In this document: one piece after another, positions 1-13,595 of the stretch
How positions within the stretch are numbered: position 1 is the first letter of the stretch
How the letters are laid out: every line of letters begins with the position of its first letter
DNA from: Camelus bactrianus
Lineage: Eukaryota > Chordata > Mammalia > Artiodactyla > Camelidae
Direction: 5' to 3'
Length of the DNA stretch: 64,000 nt
Assembly (NCBI RefSeq): GCF_048773025.1
Contig: NC_133541.1
Span: 116,157,912-116,221,911 of the forward strand
Made by a program: the position numbers and the translations under genes
The notes under the pieces: model-generated
What the model saw: the letters and a program-made list of their open reading frames with translations, nothing else
Database searches by the model: none
What the model was told of the DNA's origin: nothing

Positions 1-1405
1 CATATGTCTGGCATAAAATCAGACACATAGACCAAAGAAACAGAATCAAGATCCCAAGAATAAATCCATGCATATCTTGTCAACTAACATTTGACAAAGG
101 AGCCAGAAATATTCAGTGGGGGAAGAATAGTATCTTTAACAAATCATGTTGGAAAAACTAGATCTCTACATGCAAAAATAAAATAAAATAAGACCCTATT
201 TAGTTTACCATAATGTATTACACACTTGAAAGTTGTTAAAAAAGTAGATCTTAAATGTTCTTACCATAAAAAAAATAAAGGTAATTATATGACTTGATGG
301 AAGTGTTAGCTAATGGTGGTAATAATTTCACAAATATATATGTGTATCAAATTAACACATTGTACACCTTAACTTACATAATATTATATGTCAATAAAGC
401 TAAAAAAGAACTGATTCCAATTTTATACCACTCACAAAACTTAACTCAAAATGGTTTCAGAACTTAAACCTAAAGTTAAACCTGAAACCCTGAAATTCCT
501 AGAGAAAAGCATAGAAAAAGGGACAGGATTGATACTTGCCATCAGTCTTGGCAACAATTTTTGGATGTGACACCAAAAGCACAAGCAACAAAAGCAAAAT
601 TTAAAGTGACTCCATCAAACTTAAAAAGCTGTACACAGCAAAAGAAACAATCAACAAAATTCAAAGACAAGCTACAGATGAGGAGAAAAATACTTGCAAA
701 GGGTTTAATACCCCAAATATACAAGTTTCCTTTGATGTGTGAAAATAGAGCATTCCTGTGAAACCTTTGGCAAGCCAAAATGGCATAAAGGGAAAAGTAG
801 CCCTCACTTTCTGAAAGTTTGTGTTATGCCACGTTTCTTGTACAAAAGACCAGCGTTAGTATACGTTTTCACTAACTGAAAGAAATACAAAAAGGATTTT
901 CACTTTTATGGAAAAAACCATTACTCTACTCATGTATAAGGAACTTTAACAACTCGATAGCAAGAAAACAAACAGTCTGATTAAAAAATGGGCAGAGGAA
1001 CTGATTAGATGTTTTTCCAAAAGAAGACATGCATGTTGTCCACAAACATACAAAAAGGTGATCTGTATCACTAATCATTAGGAAAATGCAAATCAAAACC
1101 ACAATGAGGTCTTATCTTACACCTGCCAAGATGGCTATTATCAAAAGGACAAGAGAGAACAAATGCTGTCAAGGGTGTGAAGAAAAGTAGACTGTTGGTG
1201 GAATGTAAACTGGTACAGCACTATGGAAAACAGTATGGTGACTCCCGAAAGCATAAAATTAGAATTACCATATGATCCAGCAGTCCTACTTCTGGTTATA
1301 TATCCAAAGAAGATGAAGTCATTCTATTGAAGAGACATCTCCACTCCACGTTTATTGTAACGTTATTCACAATGGCCAAGATACGGGAACAGTCAGCTGT
1401 GTTAC
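1..1405 (+). mobile_element. L1 LINE fragment (ORF2 3' half), interrupted
   Basis: Phrases typical of the L1 ORF2 3' region occur in order on the plus strand: 'TTTGACAAAGGAGCC' near 90, 'AAATGCAAATCAAAACCAC' near 1085, 'CATATGATCCAGCAGTCC' near 1270. A different L1 3' end sits inside it (about 205-412). Many stops and indels; not coding. Confidence 0.75.
205..412 (+). mobile_element. L1 3'-UTR end inserted in the older L1
   Basis: Contains 'CATTGTACACCTTAACTTACATAATATTATATGTCAATAAA' style sequence, the familiar end of an L1 3'UTR, ending in an A-rich stretch. It breaks the L1 ORF2 sequence that resumes further on. Confidence 0.5.
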
Positions 1406-2460
1406 TTTTACATTGCCGTTTAGCAAATTAGCATGAACTTAGCAGTTTAAAATTACTCCAATTGATTAATAGTTTGTGGTCAGGAGTCAAGAACGTTTTA
1501 GTTGGGTCCTACAAAATCTGAAATCACGGTGTTGTCTAGCTAGGTACTCAGGATCCCTGATATATTTGGAGGCATTATTTTGTCTTCTTGCTCTCAGTTC
1601 TAAGGATTTTCTCTTGGTTCCTTAGCATTTGGTTCCTGCATAACATGGTAGCTAGCTGTCTGAGGGCTAGCAGAAGGACCTCTGGTGCTGCCGTTTTCCT
1701 CTTTGAAGGATGTTCCTAACAATAACAAGCCACCCAGGACGCTCTCCCTTTTGCTTCACATTAAAATCAACAAATTAGGTACATTAATAGAAACAAAAAA
1801 CCCCACTTGTCAAGAAATGCTTTCCTACCAGATTTAAGACGTAAATGCATACAACAGTATAATCTGTGAAAACAACAAATAAAGGGGGAAGACTAGAGCT
1901 ATAAAAGAGCAGAATAATTTAATATTGTCAAAACTGAAGCGTGCTTTAAAGTATAGCTTTTATTATTATTATTTAGCTATGGAAGATCAACAGATTAGGA
2001 GACAGTTGTCATTGAAAAAACAGTATGTCATACACAGAGATACCATGAGAAGTGGCCAAGCCATGTCACAGGGGGACCACTCAGGAAAGCAGGAAAGCAC
2101 TGGTGTCAGTCAGGAGGTACAATGAGCAAGGGGAAAATGTAGGCAAGACGTTTATTGTGGTTTCTGTGAGAAGAAAAGGATAAACCAGGATGAGCGAGCT
2201 TAGATTTGGCAAGCTGGGATAATTTCACAGGTTGTGGGATGTAGGAGCTATTCTACTTGTCTGGTATCTGGCCCTAGGATGATTCAAGCAGGTGGATTGT
2301 GTATCAGAACGCAAGAGCCCAAAAAGGAGGGAGATGGGGTAAAGTAAAAGGCATTCAATGAGCTCTGGATAGGCTGATTTCTGTTTGAATGGCACTCCCC
2401 CAGGAAAACTGTGTACTTTCTTTAGAAACGGGCCAATTATCTAAAGTATCTTGTCCCACC
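1406..2460. other. Gene-free AT-rich stretch
   Basis: No exon-like or conserved open frame is visible. The part from about 1435 to 1760 loosely resembles an old interspersed repeat whose family I cannot assign. A short open frame at 1925-2125 has no recognisable features. Confidence 0.5.
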
Positions 2461-2464
2461 ACAA

Positions 2465-4255
2465 TAAAATAAAATGAAAAACCATTTATGTATAAAACCT
2501 AGAAAATGCACAAATATGTGGAATTAAACAACATGCTCTTAACCGTGTGTCAAAAAAGGAAGAACAAGAAAAATCAGGAAAATAATTTCATAGGAATGAA
2601 AATGAAATAGAACGATACTTATAAATGCAGCACAAGCCATGCTTGGAGAAAATTTTGTCATTGTAAAACTCTGTATTAGAAAGAAAAACAGACCTAAAAT
2701 CAATAGCATAATATTTCACTTTAAGGAACTAGAAAAAGAAGATCAAACTAAACAAAGATAGAATAAGGAAGAAAATAATAGAGATTAGAGCAGAGATAAA
2801 TCTTGAAGAGAGAAAATCAACAGAATCTCATGTTGTTTCTTTAAAAGATCAACAAAATGGACAGAACTTTAACTAGACTGATTAAGAAAAGAGATGACTC
2901 AAATTACTAAATCATAAATTTAAGAGGGGACATTACTATCCACCTAAAATAAGTAAAAATAATGATAAGAGAATAGTAATGATGAATTATACAACAACAG
3001 ACTAGATAACTTAGATGAAATGAACAAAACCCAAGAATGATGCAAATTATCCAAATAGTCTCACGAAGAAATAGGCAACCTGAATACACTTACAACAAGT
3101 TAGGAGACTGAATCAGTTGTCAAAACCTCCCAAGAAAGAAAAGCCCCGTACCAGATAGTGTCACTGGTGAATTCTGTCCATCATGTAAAGAAAAATTAAC
3201 ATCAGTTTTCTAAAACTCTTCCCAAAAATAGAAGAGGAGAAAAGACTTCCTAATTCATTCTGTAAAGCCAGAAGTATCCGGCCTAATATGGAAGCCAGAC
3301 AAAGACATTAAAAGAAAAGAAATCTGTAGACCAAATCCCTTATAAATATAAATGCAGATGCCTTAACGAAATACTAGCAGACTGAATCTGGCAACATTTT
3401 TAAAAGATTATGAAACATGACCAATGGGACTTATCCCAGGAATTCAAATCTGGATGAACATACAAAAATCAATCAATGTAATACACCAGATTAACAGAAT
3501 AAAGGAGGAAAAAACCCACATGATTGTCTCAATTAATGTAGTAAAAGTATTTTACAAAATCCAAAACATTTTCATAATTTAAAAAGTTAAACTAAGAATA
3601 GAAAGGAAATTCCCCAACATGATGTGGGCATTTGTAAAAAGCCTGCAGCTAACATCCTACTCAGTATTGGAAACTGAAATCTTCCCTCTGAGATCAGCAA
3701 GAGGATGCTAGTTTCACCATTTCTATTTAACATATACTGAAGCCATAACCAGAGCAAGTAGGCAGGAAAAGGAAATAACAATCATTCAAAAGGAAAAGAA
3801 GAAGTAACTTAACCCAATTCAAAGTTGGCATAATCTTATACATAGAAAATCCTAAAGAATCCACAAAAACCGTTAGACCTAATGAAGAAATTCAGTAAAG
3901 TTGCAGACAAGTTTCTTTTTACCATACAGAAATCAGTTGCATGCCTGTAGACTAGCAGTCAGCAATCCAAAAAGGAAATTAATAAAACCATTCCATTTTA
4001 AGTGTATTAAAAAAAATACCTAAAAATAAGATTCACCAAAGAAATGAAAGAGTTGTACGCTGCAGTCTACAAAACATTGCTGAAAGAAATTTGAAAAGAT
4101 GTAAATAAATCAAAAGACAACCCATGTTCATGAATTAGAAGAGTTATTATTGTTAGAATGGCAGTAATACATAAATTTATAAATGCATTCAGTGCAATTG
4201 TTATTAAAATTTCAATGGTCTTTTTTGCAGAAATAGAAAAGCTGATGCTGTATTT
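2465..4255 (+). mobile_element. L1 LINE fragment (ORF2 central part)
   Basis: Plus-strand sequence follows L1 ORF2 between the endonuclease and the reverse transcriptase: A-rich 'AATGAAATTGAA'-like stretches, then 'ACCAGATTAACAGAATAAAGG' near 3487 and 'GAAAAGGAAATAACA' near 3767. Heavily mutated. It ends where LTR-like sequence begins. Confidence 0.7.
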
Positions 4256-4398
4256 CAAGACGACCCTCTAACAGCCTTGAGACTTTTGCCTTTATAAACC
4301 CCTTACTCTTTCTCTTCCCCAGAATACTTCGTTTTACCCAATATGTCTCCTAAATTGCAATTTCTAAGATTCCCAAATAAAATAATTTGTACCCTTCT

Positions 4399-4440
4399 GT
4401 GTGTGTGTGTGTGGTTGTTTTTTTTTTTTTTTTTTTTTTT
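4399..4440 (+). repeat. GT repeat followed by poly-T
   Basis: Seven GT units and then about 24 T residues, inside the partial LTR just before its end. Confidence 0.9.
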
Positions 4441-4944
4441 GTGGTCAACATTATGGTGTCAGAAGTGAGATACAGAGCAACCTGTCCCCTCCTCCAGCAC
4501 CACCACTGATTTGAGTAAGGGACCTACAAGAATTCATTGATAAGATAGCATAGAGAGCCTCCTCAGTGATCCTGGATTGTAGTGGTAACTCCTCCTACAC
4601 CTGAATGCCCTGCCTTGGTAGAGGTTCTAGCTTGTTTAGATGTCCTCTATGGTGGCTTCTGTTCTCAGGACTATATTTCCTGTTTTGTCTTTGTGAGTAA
4701 TTATTTTTGGAACGATGGGAAGTTCACTGTATAAGGGGAAGTCTGCAAAGCAGCTTCTTCTGGAACTTGCTTTATATACAAGACTTTGGGCCCTCATTCT
4801 GCAAGTATTAATCTCACCAGACTATAACTACCTGAGATGACTTACAATTAAATTGGCCAACTTGAGGCTCATTTGGGAATCCTAAATTAGTTTATTTGTG
4901 CACTCAGAGAAAAGCTCTGGAACAAAACAACAAGAATGGGGAAC

Positions 4945-5085
4945 ACTTTTTTAATTGAAGTATAATTGGTCTACAACACTATGTTAGTTCCAGGTGCACA
5001 TCATATTGACTTGATATTTCTATACATAACACAATGATTACCATGAGAAACACATTTCAGTTGGTGTTCTGAGGCCTCCAAATGT
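4945..5085 (-). mobile_element. L1 3'-end fragment (reverse)
   Basis: Reads 'TTTTTTAATTGAAGTATAATTGG' style sequence and 'TTAGTTCCAGGTGCAC' on the plus strand. This is the reverse complement of the L1 3' end common in artiodactyl-type genomes (compare 37380, 58700 and 63670). Confidence 0.6.
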
Positions 5086-5904
5086 AATAATGAATCCACT
5101 ATTGCTTCCCTCAGAGAAAGCAATAATTCACAATTTTCTCAAAGGATTTCTAAATTGGAAAAATCCTCTGAGGCTTCTGAGCAGAATCTCTCTCTAGCTT
5201 CCTCTGGTCCTTCCTCTTCCTCTGAATGTCCACCACGATGCTCTTCTCTTTGCTACTCATCTCTCTCTGAACTTCCTTTTTATAATGCTGAGGTCGATCC
5301 TCCACGGAAGGTTAGCCGTACTACCCCTCCTGTAACAACTCCTTTTAAAACCAGGCATAACGCAGTTGGATGGGTGGATCTACCAATGATGTAATTTAAG
5401 TTACAAATCACAAATTTTTGCAAGACTGGAAATGCAGCTGTAGAGGAAATTCAACTTTCACCCAAAACATCCTCTGTTTATCTCAAAAGTCTTGTCACCT
5501 CTATAGGAACCCTTACCTAGACCATCTCCAAGACCTAATACTTACAAGGGGGGAAGAAAAAGAAAAGAGGCCTTTTAAAACACAAACTACTAAAAGAACC
5601 CTCTTTCCCAAGCAGCCTTCTTAAAATTGCTTGTCAAGGTTATATACATATGTTAAAAGTCTTCACAAATGCCTGAGCAAGTAGATGATTTATTCTACTG
5701 TTATTTATAAACTAGAGAGTTCTGTATCACACCAGATTCATAAGCAAAGTTTTAAAATGAAAACTTAGATCTCTGTCTGTGTCTGTCTGTCTGTCTGTAT
5801 GGGTATGCATGCACATTTTATTATTATTTTTTATAATTTTGTTGATGTTTTTAATAATTTTATTTTTCTCCATGTGTATTACAAATAGTTGTGTTTCATA
5901 AAAT

Positions 5905-5992
5905 TGTCAGCTTTTTTTTTTTTTTAAATGGAAGTACTGGGGATTGAACCGAGGAACATGCACATTTTAGATACGGCATTTTCCCACCTCTG
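5905..5992 (-). mobile_element. Camelid tRNA-derived SINE, degraded copy
   Basis: A poly-T run is followed by 'GAAGTACTGGGGATTGAACC', the reverse complement of the B-box and the CCAGTACC end of the Vic-1-like SINE. The A-box end is poorly kept. Confidence 0.6.
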
Positions 5993-8900
5993 GGAAATTA
6001 TCAAGTATTATCAAAGTTAATTTGAAAATGATTTCTATTTAATTGTTTTAAAGCAAACAAGTGCCATATAAATTGAGTATACTCTCAGAAATATAATAGA
6101 AATTAACTCAAATAAATGTCAGGTTCACGTGATCTGAGAAAATATTTGGTACTAAAGAGAGTTTGAGATTGTTGTTTTAATTAATATGGACATTAGAGTT
6201 ATCAACACAAAGTATAATACTTTGATTATACCTAGGTTTACTAAAAGTCAAGTAAGTTTATGTTATGTGTTAATAAAATTTGCCTCCAAGAAAAATAACT
6301 GTATAATGAGATTTTATAAGTAAATTAAATGTAATTGGTATACAAGTTTTTAGGTGAACTCTTTAAGAATAATTATGTTTTATGCTATGACTACTTAAAA
6401 ATAACTTCCATAGTCTTTTGGTGACTTGAAACTTTAATATTTTGCTAAGTTAAATATTGGGAATTCATTGAGTGGCTAGATCATTTCCAAATAAGATAAA
6501 ATACTGAAATAATAATTGCTAAGCAGGTCTAAATTGACCTACTTTTGTCTTATTACAGAAAAACTAAAGATATTTGGGTCTATTAGAAACCTATCTTGTA
6601 CCACATTGTAAGAAAAAATTATGCTTTGAGGAAATGTCTATGTCTAGAAATAATAAAATGTATTCATAAGTTTGCCAATCCAAAAAAATATATATAACGA
6701 ACAGTTCACAATTGCTTGCTTCTTAGTTTTTACTATAAATTAAGGTTTCTAAGAGTTAAAAATCCTAATTAATATATGTAATTAAAGCTGCTAATATTAA
6801 TAAGGATAATATCTTTGTGTGTAAGGAATTTTTTAAAAGTATAAGGAAAGGAAATGCATTTGTTAAGGGAAAAGAATTTTCTTCCTAAAGCTGGTTATTT
6901 CTAAATGGGAAGGAAAACAAAGTACAAATAAAATGGATATATAAAGTTGTACAAGGTTTGTGAAAAAGAGAATCTTTATAAAGGAATTTTATGTGTTGTC
7001 AGGACTAGCTAAACCTGGAATACATTAAATTAAGTAAATGAGTTTTAACATCAAAAGTAACCTGGTGTAAAATTAAAATTAGCTTTTTCTCTCTGTTCAA
7101 AGGAAGAAGTTTTCTTAGATTATTGTTCTGGTCTTAATGAGAAACTGTAATCAAAGGTTTTCTTTACCTTTAGGTAATATGCCTAGGTAGAAAAAAAATC
7201 TTCTGTCTTGTCAGAATACTTGTGTTCTGTATTGTTTTATCAGGTCTTTGATTACTTAAGTAAACCTAGTCCTCTTGATATTAAAAGAGTTAAGTTTTTC
7301 TTAGAACCATATAACCTTCTATGTTTGTGAAGTCTTTGCCATTTTGGTTGTTTCACAGTGACCTGTGATTCTATCTAAGTGTTTTTAAAACTTTTAGGTA
7401 TTTTAACAAATTTCCAAGAATCTTAATGCTAAATGAAGAATTTTTGACTTACAAGTAACTTTGAGATATGAGCTATTTCACAGGGCCCCTGATATATCTC
7501 AAGATCTGTTCTCTCTCCTTACAGAAAGAAAGATGTTAAAGTAACTAGACTTGATCTGTTAAGTTACATGGGAAGCATTGTCAAATAAAAGCAAACAAGC
7601 CTTCTTCATGTTGTGTCTGTATACAGGTATATGTTACAGTATTTCAGAAAGTGTGTGCGATCAGGAATCCGGTATGTCCTGGTATAATGTTATTATTTAT
7701 AATTCTACTTATTATTTTAAAGTAGTTTGTCCCAGAAATAACCAAACTGCCTTGTCAATTCCGTTACAATGAACTCTCGGATCTTCAATAATGAAAAATT
7801 TTGTCTTCTGTCATTTACAGAGAGTCATTGTTTTGCTCCGATGCTTTTACAAATATGTTTTAAATTCAGTAAGATTCATGAAAAGGACACTTACTCTAGA
7901 GTACAGGTTTCTGATAAACTTTTGGATCATACCATTGAACTGGTTAAGAATTTATAGAACTCTAACAGAGAAACTGATGGCTTCATAAAACTGCTAACAG
8001 AAGATCAAGATCAAGAACAAATTGCATGGAACTGAATAAACTGATGAGGACAGAATAATTTGTATGACGTTTTGTTTTAAGCATTGCTGGTTCTTTTGTG
8101 TTTTGCTCTTCCAGATTTAAGGAAACCTTTTCTCTCAAGCTATCTATGACATGCAGTAATTTGATAAAGCAGACCTTTGTAAACAAAGATAAAACATCTA
8201 TCTTTTTCTTCCTGCCTATTCCTCTAGAATTTGGAAACTCTTAATAAGTGTTCTTATTTTCATGGCAATAGAGTTATTTGCATAAGCTCTTTAAGAATCT
8301 GTTCTCTTTATAACAGGACACAGTTGGAAACAATGGTTATAATACCAAGGCTTTGGCTGGTGCGTCATATTTCACTGAGACATGCATTAACTCACATACG
8401 ATCAGTCAGCTTTAAGGAACAAAGATTGACTTTATGGAGTCAATAAAGACCCTTGAAAAGTCATCCTGGTATCTTGCTTACAGGGTTCCCAGCAGCTAAA
8501 CCAGGTGAGTAAGGAAAGTCACTTTATGGCAGGTGCAGGAACTCCCAAGATATTGTGGGAACCTAAAGAAGACAGGAATTCTCCCAAATCTATAGTTATT
8601 GCAGGTAAAGTCTGATGGCAATTGTTGGCTTGGCTTTCCTGGCCTCGAGAGGCCTTTAAAAGTTCAATCTGAGATTCCTTGGGAAAAGTTCTAATGAAGT
8701 AAATTTAAAAGAGCCTATATGATTAATTCCTATTCTTGTTACACTTATGTAAATTATCAGGCCAAGTTTATTGAAACTAGACTAATTTTTGAATCATATT
8801 AGTCTTAATTTGGGTATATTTGGTACAAATGATGGTGATTTTAGAGAGAAAAAATATTTTTCAGTAATATAACTTTGTGGATATGAGATTCTGTGCTCAT

Positions 8901-9700
8901 AATTATCTCTGAGGTTTTGGTATTTACCTGAAAACTGGAATAGGTCCTGAATTCTAGTTTCCTCCAATACCTGTCTAGGACAATCCAAACTAATATTTCC
9001 AATTTTTTCTCCCATCCTTTTGACTTGGAATTATTAAGAAGTAAAACTGCCCTTTTCCCAAAGCCATTCATGCCAAAAATAGGACATGACATAAAAATCA
9101 GAGAAATCACTGTAACAAACAGCTCATATATAGAGACAGTCTTCATGCTGTATGAGTCACTCAGAAATTTTTCCTAAACACCCAGTGACATTATCGGAGA
9201 CATTTCAAATGGCAAGAGATGCTTTGACCCTAGAAAGCTTCTTCAGTTGGCTTCCCTCTGGACTTGGTACCCTATTGTGATCCAGATTGCAACTAGCTAC
9301 ATTGATTATTGTTTGAATTTGTTCCCTCTTTGCTGTCTTTAAACTGTTTATTCTTTGTGTCTCTCACTGCTGTGCTGTGACATCCTCCACAGGAATAATG
9401 ATGGGTTGGTGTCTAGAGAGAACTGACCACTCCTGTAAGCTTCCTCCTTATGAAGATCATTAATTCCTCCTATTTCGAACACCACCTAAGACTCACTTCC
9501 TAGATGGCTCCTTGCTGCCCAAATGTGGCCAAAAGCTCTCTAAAAGCATACCTCTTTCTTCCTCCGTGGGACATGACTCTCTGATAATGAGCCTTCCCAG
9601 CATCAAGGAAGTGGACGCCAATACAAAATAACTAAATGGTTTATCGCCAATGCTTTCCAAAGAAAGGTCTCAGTGAAAAGGGAGAAATGTGGGGGGGAAA

Positions 9701-12339
9701 TGGGGTCACTGTTGCTAAGAGAGCTCTCTACAACGGAGCTGGGAGGAAGCACCTGGGCTGTTGCACTGACCTCCTCAGGAGGGAAGGGCCTTCCCCAAAG
9801 GAGATGAGCTCTGGTTCAGGGACGAGGAGGCTGTCTGGCTTCAGACAAGCTTTTGTCTTCGGCTTCTTCCCAAGTGGCCAGCAAAAAAAAGTAACTTGTT
9901 TTCCTCTGCCTCTTAAAACCCAACTCTAAAAAAAAAAAACCTCACCTCCACCCAAAAGAGTGACAAAAAATAAAACTCATGTGTTCCATGATCTCAGATT
10001 ATCCCTCCTAATGGGGCAGTGAACACAGGCATCTCAAGCTAATGATTTTAGCACTTTTCTAAGTATGGGAAGATGCAAGAATCTGGGCTCAGTGAAATTA
10101 TGCCTTAGATATGCATCTTAACATACAGGGCCAGTGTCCAAAGCACATAGTTCTTCCTGTTTTTCTCTATCCTGAATTCCCTTCAGGGTGCACAGTAGGA
10201 GGGTGGAGCTGCAGTAGCTGGCGGCTTGACCCTTGTTTTGCAGAATAACGGGCAAGATGCTTTGTTTACTGGAATGGTGGGCAACACTCCTGGTCCACAG
10301 CGGACACCCGGTTGGTGTCAGAGAATCGGTGTCAGGATGGCAGCAGGCTCTTCTCAGCACCTGAACAAGCTGGTTTCCAAGCCCCTGTTCCACTAGGAGT
10401 CCAGTCTCTCTTGGGAGGGCAGAAGTGATGAAGTGCACCTTTTACAAGATCTCATTTTGTACCCAGTCCTGAGCTGATGATGTAAACAGGTTAACGCAAG
10501 GAGGTCTTTGCCTGTGGTGGTAAGCCATGGAGAAAGCACTGAGAGAATGAACCAGGTATGTGCCCACCCTCTTCCTTCCGACTACGACCTGTGTTCATGC
10601 TCAGCCTCTCTGAACCCCAAGACTGCCCACCTGCTTAACACTTTCTCATAGGACAGAGTGTGCCCAAGCCGAAGTTCTCTGCTGTCACCAAAAGCAGCCA
10701 CATGAAAACCTCCACAGGGACCAGAGACTACCTTAAGGTTGTGGGGTCCCTGGGCTCTCCCACCTCAGTGGCCATCTTTGCTGGAGCACCCGGTTCGGCT
10801 TCTATAAATTTGGTGAGTGCACATCTGGTCAGACTCTGCTTCCTGAGCAGATGGTTAGAGGAAGTTGCTAGTTAGGTTTTCAGATCATGACCATAGAATA
10901 TCATCTTAACATCAGTCGAGACATTTTAGGAAAATATGAGTGGCCAAAGAGGAGACCAAGATAAAATTGGTCCAGCTCCTCTTAGCAACTCCATCCGCAA
11001 CTCCGTCCCCAACTCCCCTTGCCTGTAACTCAACAAGTTAATGTTTGCTGAAGATACAAAGTGTTGGTATGATTGCCACCTGAATTTATACTCTTTCCTA
11101 CCTCAGATCCTCTTCTGACGAGATGTAAAAAGACCTGTATACAGTAGGCTAGCATAGACACAACTGTACCAAATTGGTTTTTTTTAGCAGATAAAGGGAA
11201 AAGGGTAATCCCCTGCCATGTAGTTGTGTGTGAGGAGACACTGCTTTGTCTTGCGGGGGTTACCAGCCTGCCTGTGACAGCCTTGGCCATAGCCAAGTTA
11301 TGCAAGGTAAGCCTGGCCTTTCCCACTTCTCTGTATTTCTGAGGAATCTGCTCTTCCATTTCTTCTTAAAAGAGTTCTGCATCTTCTTATGGAGAATTGA
11401 TAACCCTGCAGTGGACCTTGGTGATTATATGCACGTTAATCCCGGTACCTTGGTTATAGGCTATGGCTGAGAGAGAAGATGAATTTCCCAGTCGGTATGG
11501 GATGGTCAAAGTAGGTATAAATGGAACCCCAGGCTTTGCCCTTGAACTTACGATCCCTAATAACCAGCCTGCAGACGCGGGATGCCTTAGCCGTGGGACA
11601 GGACTGCAGGAGAGCCTGGTCATCCAGTCTTCCCCCCAGTGCTCCCTTCCTGGCTACACTGCCTTCTCATGCATGTTACCTAACCTGTAGACTTGTTTGC
11701 GTTGGAGCACAGATGGGCACTGACCGTTACTTTTAGGACAAGACAGTTATCAAATTTTGTTGCTAATAAGAAATGCACCTGAGCTTGTTTGAGGGAACTG
11801 AGGAGGTGACGTAAATGTCATCTAATTCTCTACATTTTGCTGCAAGCAGAAGCGTTTGTGCCTGATCAAAACTCCACTTTCGACAGAGGGAAACCATCTC
11901 ATGGAAGAAAAGCAACCAGGACCAACCTCCAAGTCCAAGGCAGACCTCGTGCCTTGTCTTCCACTTGTGCAATGATGTCACTTAGGAATGACAAGGTACC
12001 TTCTCACTACTGGCCTCATCTTTGTTCTTCCTAGCTGGGGCAAGAGGTTGGGAGACAGAGGATTCATTAAAACGGCAGAGGTTGGTGGCTGCGGTGCGAC
12101 CAGGAATGCGTCCAACCCCTGGTGTAAAGAAGCAGCTACTTCCTCTCTCCTCTGGTGAGAAATCATTTCAGGTGGCCAGAGCTATCTGAGGCCTAAAAAT
12201 TTCACCAGATGATGCCTGACATCCAGAGGGGCCGTTTTCAGCACCCTCCCACCTCAGGTTCTCCTTGTCAAGTTAACTCTCTCTCTCAGCTGTGCTGCAC
12301 ATTTTTTAACTAAAATGAAGAGTCTGACACGAATATTGA
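9701..12339. other. Intergenic stretch downstream of ZNF496
   Basis: No supported gene. Sequence is mostly unique-looking. Short open frames (for example 10118-10438 and 11030-11359 on the minus strand, 11246-11470 on the plus strand) lack splice context, domains or codon bias. The block around 11460-11560 weakly resembles an old repeat. Confidence 0.5.
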
Positions 12340-12355
12340 TTCATCGAGTCAAGTT

Positions 12356-12361
12356 TTTATT
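12356..12361 (-). terminator. Candidate distal polyadenylation signal of ZNF496
   Basis: AATAAA on the minus strand in the context GCATAATAAAAACTTGAC, with a U-rich region 30-60 nt beyond it. The layout is typical of mammalian gene ends. It may be an alternative to the signal at 13076. Confidence 0.4.
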
Positions 12362-13075
12362 ATGCACCTGTGAGTTTATGGGAACAATGACAAGGGATCA
12401 GAGGAACAGGGGGGACAGATGATTTTCAGTTGTGGGGTCTCTGAACATCCGTGACGAGGTAGAGACGTAGCCCACCTGTCTGCCCAGCCAGCCAGGGAGG
12501 GTAAGAAAGGACCAAGCGGGTCGGCTCTCCTGTCTTCTGGAGGAGCCCTCTCCAGCGCCGGTAACCTCACTGGCCGCTTCTGCGTGGGAAGAGCCTGGGA
12601 TCTGAGCTACATCACCCAGGAAGGTTTCTGAACCCAGGGGCAAGGTGACCTTCTGATTAGTGAGGTGCCTTGGTCAGGTGTGGGTCAATGAGTGGGGGGC
12701 TCCCTCAAAATATTTGGTGAGTACTGAACAGACGTACAGCCTCCCCATAGGTCTCAATTCCATTACTTCCCTTTGTCTTATTTATGATACGATTTTATAT
12801 ATAAAATAAACCAAGTAGAGCAGTGTTTCTCTTTTAGACAAATGTTTGAAGTGAGTGGGTTCACAGCCTTCCCCTTAGTGGAATCCTTGGGCAAGAGTGC
12901 ACAGGTTGGTGGGGGTAAATGTACAAAGAATCTGGCTTATTTGGAATTTTCCACTTCCTTGGCCTTCAGGATTCGTATTTTTCTCTTTTCTTTTGGCAGA
13001 TCAATCCAAAAGGCAAACTGTTTAGAAACAAAGAGTCCCAACAGTTTTTTCTCGTGTAAGGTATGATTAAATGAT

Positions 13076-13081
13076 TTTATT
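13076..13081 (-). terminator. Candidate proximal polyadenylation signal of ZNF496
   Basis: AATAAA on the minus strand, about 1.9 kb past the stop codon. The sequence downstream is moderately U/GU-rich (CTGTTGGGACTCTTTGTTT). It is the first canonical signal after the stop. Confidence 0.4.
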
Positions 13082-13595
13082 GCATTTCCTGTTCCTGGGT
13101 ATACAGACGCATCTACCCCTGCAGAGCAATCGTAAGACCCTGCAACTCTTTCATTGGGTTTGTGGTAGCAGTGCCTCTTACAGTGACAATGAAGTGGGTG
13201 ACAAAGAGCAAAGGGCCTTGCATTCATGCACCCAGTCTTCCTGCCTGCTGATGGGACCTGACAGACCAACAGAAAACACATGCCTGGTGACTGGCTTTCT
13301 GATTCAGCCACTGTTGATTCCACAGCCCCCCTGGTTTCTCTCCACTGAGCCGAGCCAACGTTGCGTCTTCTGGGAACAAGACCATGGTTTTCATTGCTTG
13401 AGGTTTCACTACCAATGGTCACTCCCAGTTCAGAATCCCAGGCTATGAACTTTACAGGCTGTCATGCAGAGGACACCCACCCTGGGAGAAGCTTGGGTCT
13501 GAATCCTGCTTCCAATGAATTGGGAACAAGCTAACTCGAGTTTGTATTGACTCATCTGTGAATCAGGAATGATATAGCAGCACCTCAGAATTATC

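Larger units (their letters stand above)
4260..9700 (+). mobile_element. Old endogenous retrovirus-like element (fossil)
   Basis: A partial 5' LTR (about 4260-4450) carries a TATA-like TTTATAAA and AATAAA. Three bases after its CA end lies a primer-binding site at 4454-4471 (TGGTGTCAGAAGTGAGAT) that matches the 3' end of tRNA-Leu. About 5 kb of AT-rich internal sequence follows, with gag-like and env-like remnants and a purine-rich tract near 9675. It is broken many times over and holds no intact gene. It carries later insertions: an L1 end near 4945-5085 and a SINE near 5910-5990. Family: class I (ERV1)-like or ERVL-like; the Leu site fits either. No clear 3' LTR was found. Probably tens of millions of years old. 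Confidence 0.55.
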
